Source: CAKSQF01 sp964569225 (lineage in GTDB: Bacteria; Bacillota; Clostridia; Oscillospirales; CAG-272). From it: 13,612 nucleotides of DNA. Of this stretch, positions 13,501 to 13,612 are shown one piece after another. Position 1 is the stretch's first letter; the number at the start of each line of letters is the position of its first letter. Position numbers and translations under genes: made by a program. The notes beneath the pieces were generated by a model that was given only the letters and a program-made list of their open reading frames with translations, was not told where the DNA came from and made no database searches. Location: positions 1 to 13,612 of the forward strand of contig CAZMTU010000064.1 in NCBI GenBank assembly GCA_964569225.1, written 5' to 3'.

Positions 13501-13612
13501 CAGCGAATCAAATCTAATTACTTATATGAAAATATTTTTGGGGGAATTTTATATTTCCGTAATCTGTATGGTGTGTACAAAAAAAGTTCGATAATTTCGG
13601 CAAAATGAATGC
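13501..13612. other. right-edge flank, no feature seen
   Basis: 112 bp of AT-rich sequence outside the ISAs1 remnant. I see no open frame, hairpin or promoter that I can support; a gene beginning beyond the edge is possible. Confidence 0.3.

Noticed and set aside
1..13612. CRISPR array, tRNA or rRNA genes, or a defence island
   Set aside because: No evenly spaced direct repeats, cloverleaf or rRNA-like stretch was seen, and no nuclease, toxin or restriction gene is present. The repeats at 11467-12276 are coding modules.

Overview
The window looks like chromosomal DNA of a low-to-middle GC Bacillota, most likely a Clostridia/Oscillospiraceae-type anaerobe. The reasons are a YqhQ (DUF1385) protein, a monotopic PglC-like sugar-phosphate transferase, strong GGAGG ribosome binding sites, sigma-A type promoters, an extracytoplasmic protein built of His/Cys repeats as found in gut Firmicutes, and Clostridia-type ISAs1 remnants. 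The assignment is inferred from gene content; no marker fixes the genus.

Left part (1-5264, all minus strand): a perfect-consensus promoter (TTGACA-17 bp-TATAAT) at 5236-5264 drives a TIM-barrel sugar isomerase/epimerase-like gene. It is translationally coupled (ATGA overlap) to a 180-codon gene of unknown function. A Gfo/Idh/MocA oxidoreductase follows, then mutS, which runs off the left edge. The first three look like a small sugar or cyclitol oxidation/isomerisation unit. mutS starts 91 bp downstream, after a 10-bp inverted repeat.

Middle and right part (5283-13500): two degenerate, internally deleted ISAs1-family elements, a 355-bp copy at 5283-5637 and an 811-bp copy at 12690-13500, lie in opposite orientation. 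They flank five cell-envelope genes: a PAP2-family membrane phosphatase (+), a lipoprotein with a BSP-type HExxH peptidase domain and a discoidin/CBM32-like C-terminus (-), a YqhQ homologue with an unusual hydrophilic insert (-), a stand-alone sugar-phosphate transferase (+), and a membrane-anchored protein with seven His/Cys repeats (+). Hairpin terminators separate the convergent pair PAP2/lipoprotein and lie between the YqhQ gene and the lipoprotein gene. The PAP2 phosphatase (possible undecaprenyl-pyrophosphate or lipid phosphatase) and the sugar-phosphate transferase (undecaprenyl-phosphate acceptor) could act on the same lipid carrier, but this is inference from family knowledge.

I do not see a complete undescribed defence or mobile system. 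The most unusual items are the inverted pair of ISAs1-derived elements, one of them placed symmetrically between two divergent promoters, the unknown 180-codon gene coupled to the isomerase, and the Cys/His repeat surface protein.
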